From the NCBI GenBank assembly GCA_019694435.1, contig JAIBBZ010000036.1, positions 1-56,594 on the forward strand: 56,594 nt of DNA, read 5' to 3'. Of the stretch, positions 56,217 to 56,594 are shown one piece after another; position 1 is the stretch's first letter, and each line of letters begins with the position of its first letter. Position numbers and translations under genes: made by a program. The stretch is from Pirellulales bacterium (lineage in GTDB: Bacteria > Planctomycetota > Planctomycetia > Pirellulales > JAEUIK01). The notes below the pieces were generated by a model, which saw only the letters and a list, made by a program, of their open reading frames with translations, did no database searches and was not told the DNA's origin.

Positions 56217-56519
56217 GTCGGGTCCATAAAAGCGCGTCCGCCGGTTGTCGAACAACCCGGGGCACCGTGAAACTCCCTTCGGCCTCGAAGTTCGCCGTCC
56301 AGGTGGGCCGCGATCATGCGCCCCTACCGGCGGATCGCCCGCGTTGCAAAGCGACGCTTATTGTGCGATATTTGCCTCCTTGGTCGCAGTCGAACACCAG
56401 CAGCCACGCGCGTACGTCGCGAGACGGCGTGCAGGACCTGGCTGGCCCGCTCGACCAAACCGATTCACCGCAACGAGCCACATGCAGCACCCCTGTTAGC
56501 GTGGCCGTCGCGTGAACAT
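56217..56519. other. Intergenic region between the RND pump and tRNA-Pro
   Basis: About 300 bases with no gene I can support; the short open frames are Arg/Ser/Pro-rich and lack domain features. It contains the hairpin listed separately and presumably the tRNA promoter, for which no clear hexamer pair was found. Confidence 0.4.
56241..56260. terminator. Possible terminator hairpin after the RND pump
   Basis: CCGGTTGT and ACAACCCGG form an inverted repeat with a CGA loop and one unpaired base, 25 bases after the RND stop. No T-run follows, so it may end transcription only in a weak or factor-dependent way. Confidence 0.3.
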
Positions 56520-56594
56520 CGGGGCGTGGCGCAGCCTGGCTAGCGCGCTTGACTGGGGGTCAAGAGGTCGCAGGTTCAAATCCTGTCGCCCCGA
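56520..56594 (+). tRNA. tRNA-Pro (GGG anticodon)
   Basis: The acceptor stem CGGGGCG pairs with CGCCCCG at 56587-56593, with A56594 as discriminator. The anticodon stem CTTGA/TCAAG (56548-56552 and 56560-56564) encloses the loop CTGGGGG, so the anticodon is GGG (56555-56557), decoding CCC. The D-arm (GCGC...GCGC) and T-arm (GTTCAAA loop, GCAGG/CCTGT stem) are in place. The window ends at the discriminator base, so a genomic CCA cannot be judged. tRNA 3' ends are common integration sites, but none is visible here. Confidence 0.95.

Noticed and set aside
56520..56594. Possible integration site of a mobile element at tRNA-Pro
   Set aside because: No integrase, no duplicated tRNA end and no composition shift is visible inside the window.

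Overview
The window is a GC-rich, gene-dense chromosomal segment, most likely from a planctomycete (Planctomycetota, probably Pirellulales-like). The main clues are a bacterial Fhc (formylmethanofuran dehydrogenase-like) operon, a giant secreted protein with an N-terminal LEPR-XLL signature (LEPLEDRRLLAF type), a Cys-type sulfatase, Tat-exported PhoD and Gfo/Idh/MocA proteins, a PQQ-type beta-propeller protein, a DUF6807 protein, and a DUF2760-Hsp70-Hsp70 set. Taxonomy is inferred from protein families only. No phage, transposase, CRISPR array or rRNA was seen; one tRNA closes the window.

Layout. 1-1.9 kb: the 3' end of an ABC ATPase fused to a cyclic-nucleotide-binding domain, meeting a TolC-like outer-membrane protein head-on. 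2.2-9.4 kb: PhoD phosphatase, sulfatase, glycerophosphodiesterase, M50 protease, beta-propeller protein and CorA. 9.5-13.5 kb: a 1331-aa secreted LEPR-XLL protein with metallophosphatase, DNRLRE, PKD-like and RTX-like regions. 13.7-18.2 kb: a C39-like cysteine peptidase, a RimK-like ATP-grasp ligase and a GCS2 ligase with overlapping ends, followed by galE. 18.2-26.2 kb (minus strand): DUF2760, two divergent Hsp70 proteins, an unknown secreted protein and a Sua5/TsaC enzyme. 26.4-29 kb: a Tat-exported oxidoreductase, a short conserved-looking ORF and an isolated cytochrome oxidase subunit III. 29-34.7 kb (minus): a complete 2-oxoglutarate dehydrogenase operon, sucA-sucB-lpd. 35.4-40 kb: fhcB-fhcA-fhcD-fhcC joined by 4-base ATGA overlaps. 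40-44.4 kb: a MacB-like ABC ATPase, FtsX-type permease and HlyD-type adaptor. 44.4-50.7 kb: DUF6807, MOSC, a zinc-ribbon/L7-L12-like membrane protein, cupin, RtcB, DinB-like, VOC and a K+ channel. 50.8-56.2 kb: a TetR regulator with a palindromic operator, then an RND adaptor and an AcrB-type pump. 56.5 kb: tRNA-Pro(GGG).

How the genes work together. The Fhc operon would convert formyl-tetrahydromethanopterin to formate during C1 oxidation or detoxification. Its B subunit has a Cys-dense N-terminus and no cysteine where the archaeal molybdenum/tungsten ligand would be, so it looks structural rather than redox-active. The Odh operon supplies the TCA cycle and the lone CoxIII suggests aerobic respiration. 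The most open-ended systems are the peptidase/ATP-grasp/GCS2 cluster (a likely amidoligase pathway with an unknown product) and the DUF2760-Hsp70-Hsp70 set (an uncharacterised chaperone-like unit). Positions, motifs and overlaps were read directly from the sequence; family functions are from general knowledge, and no searches were run.
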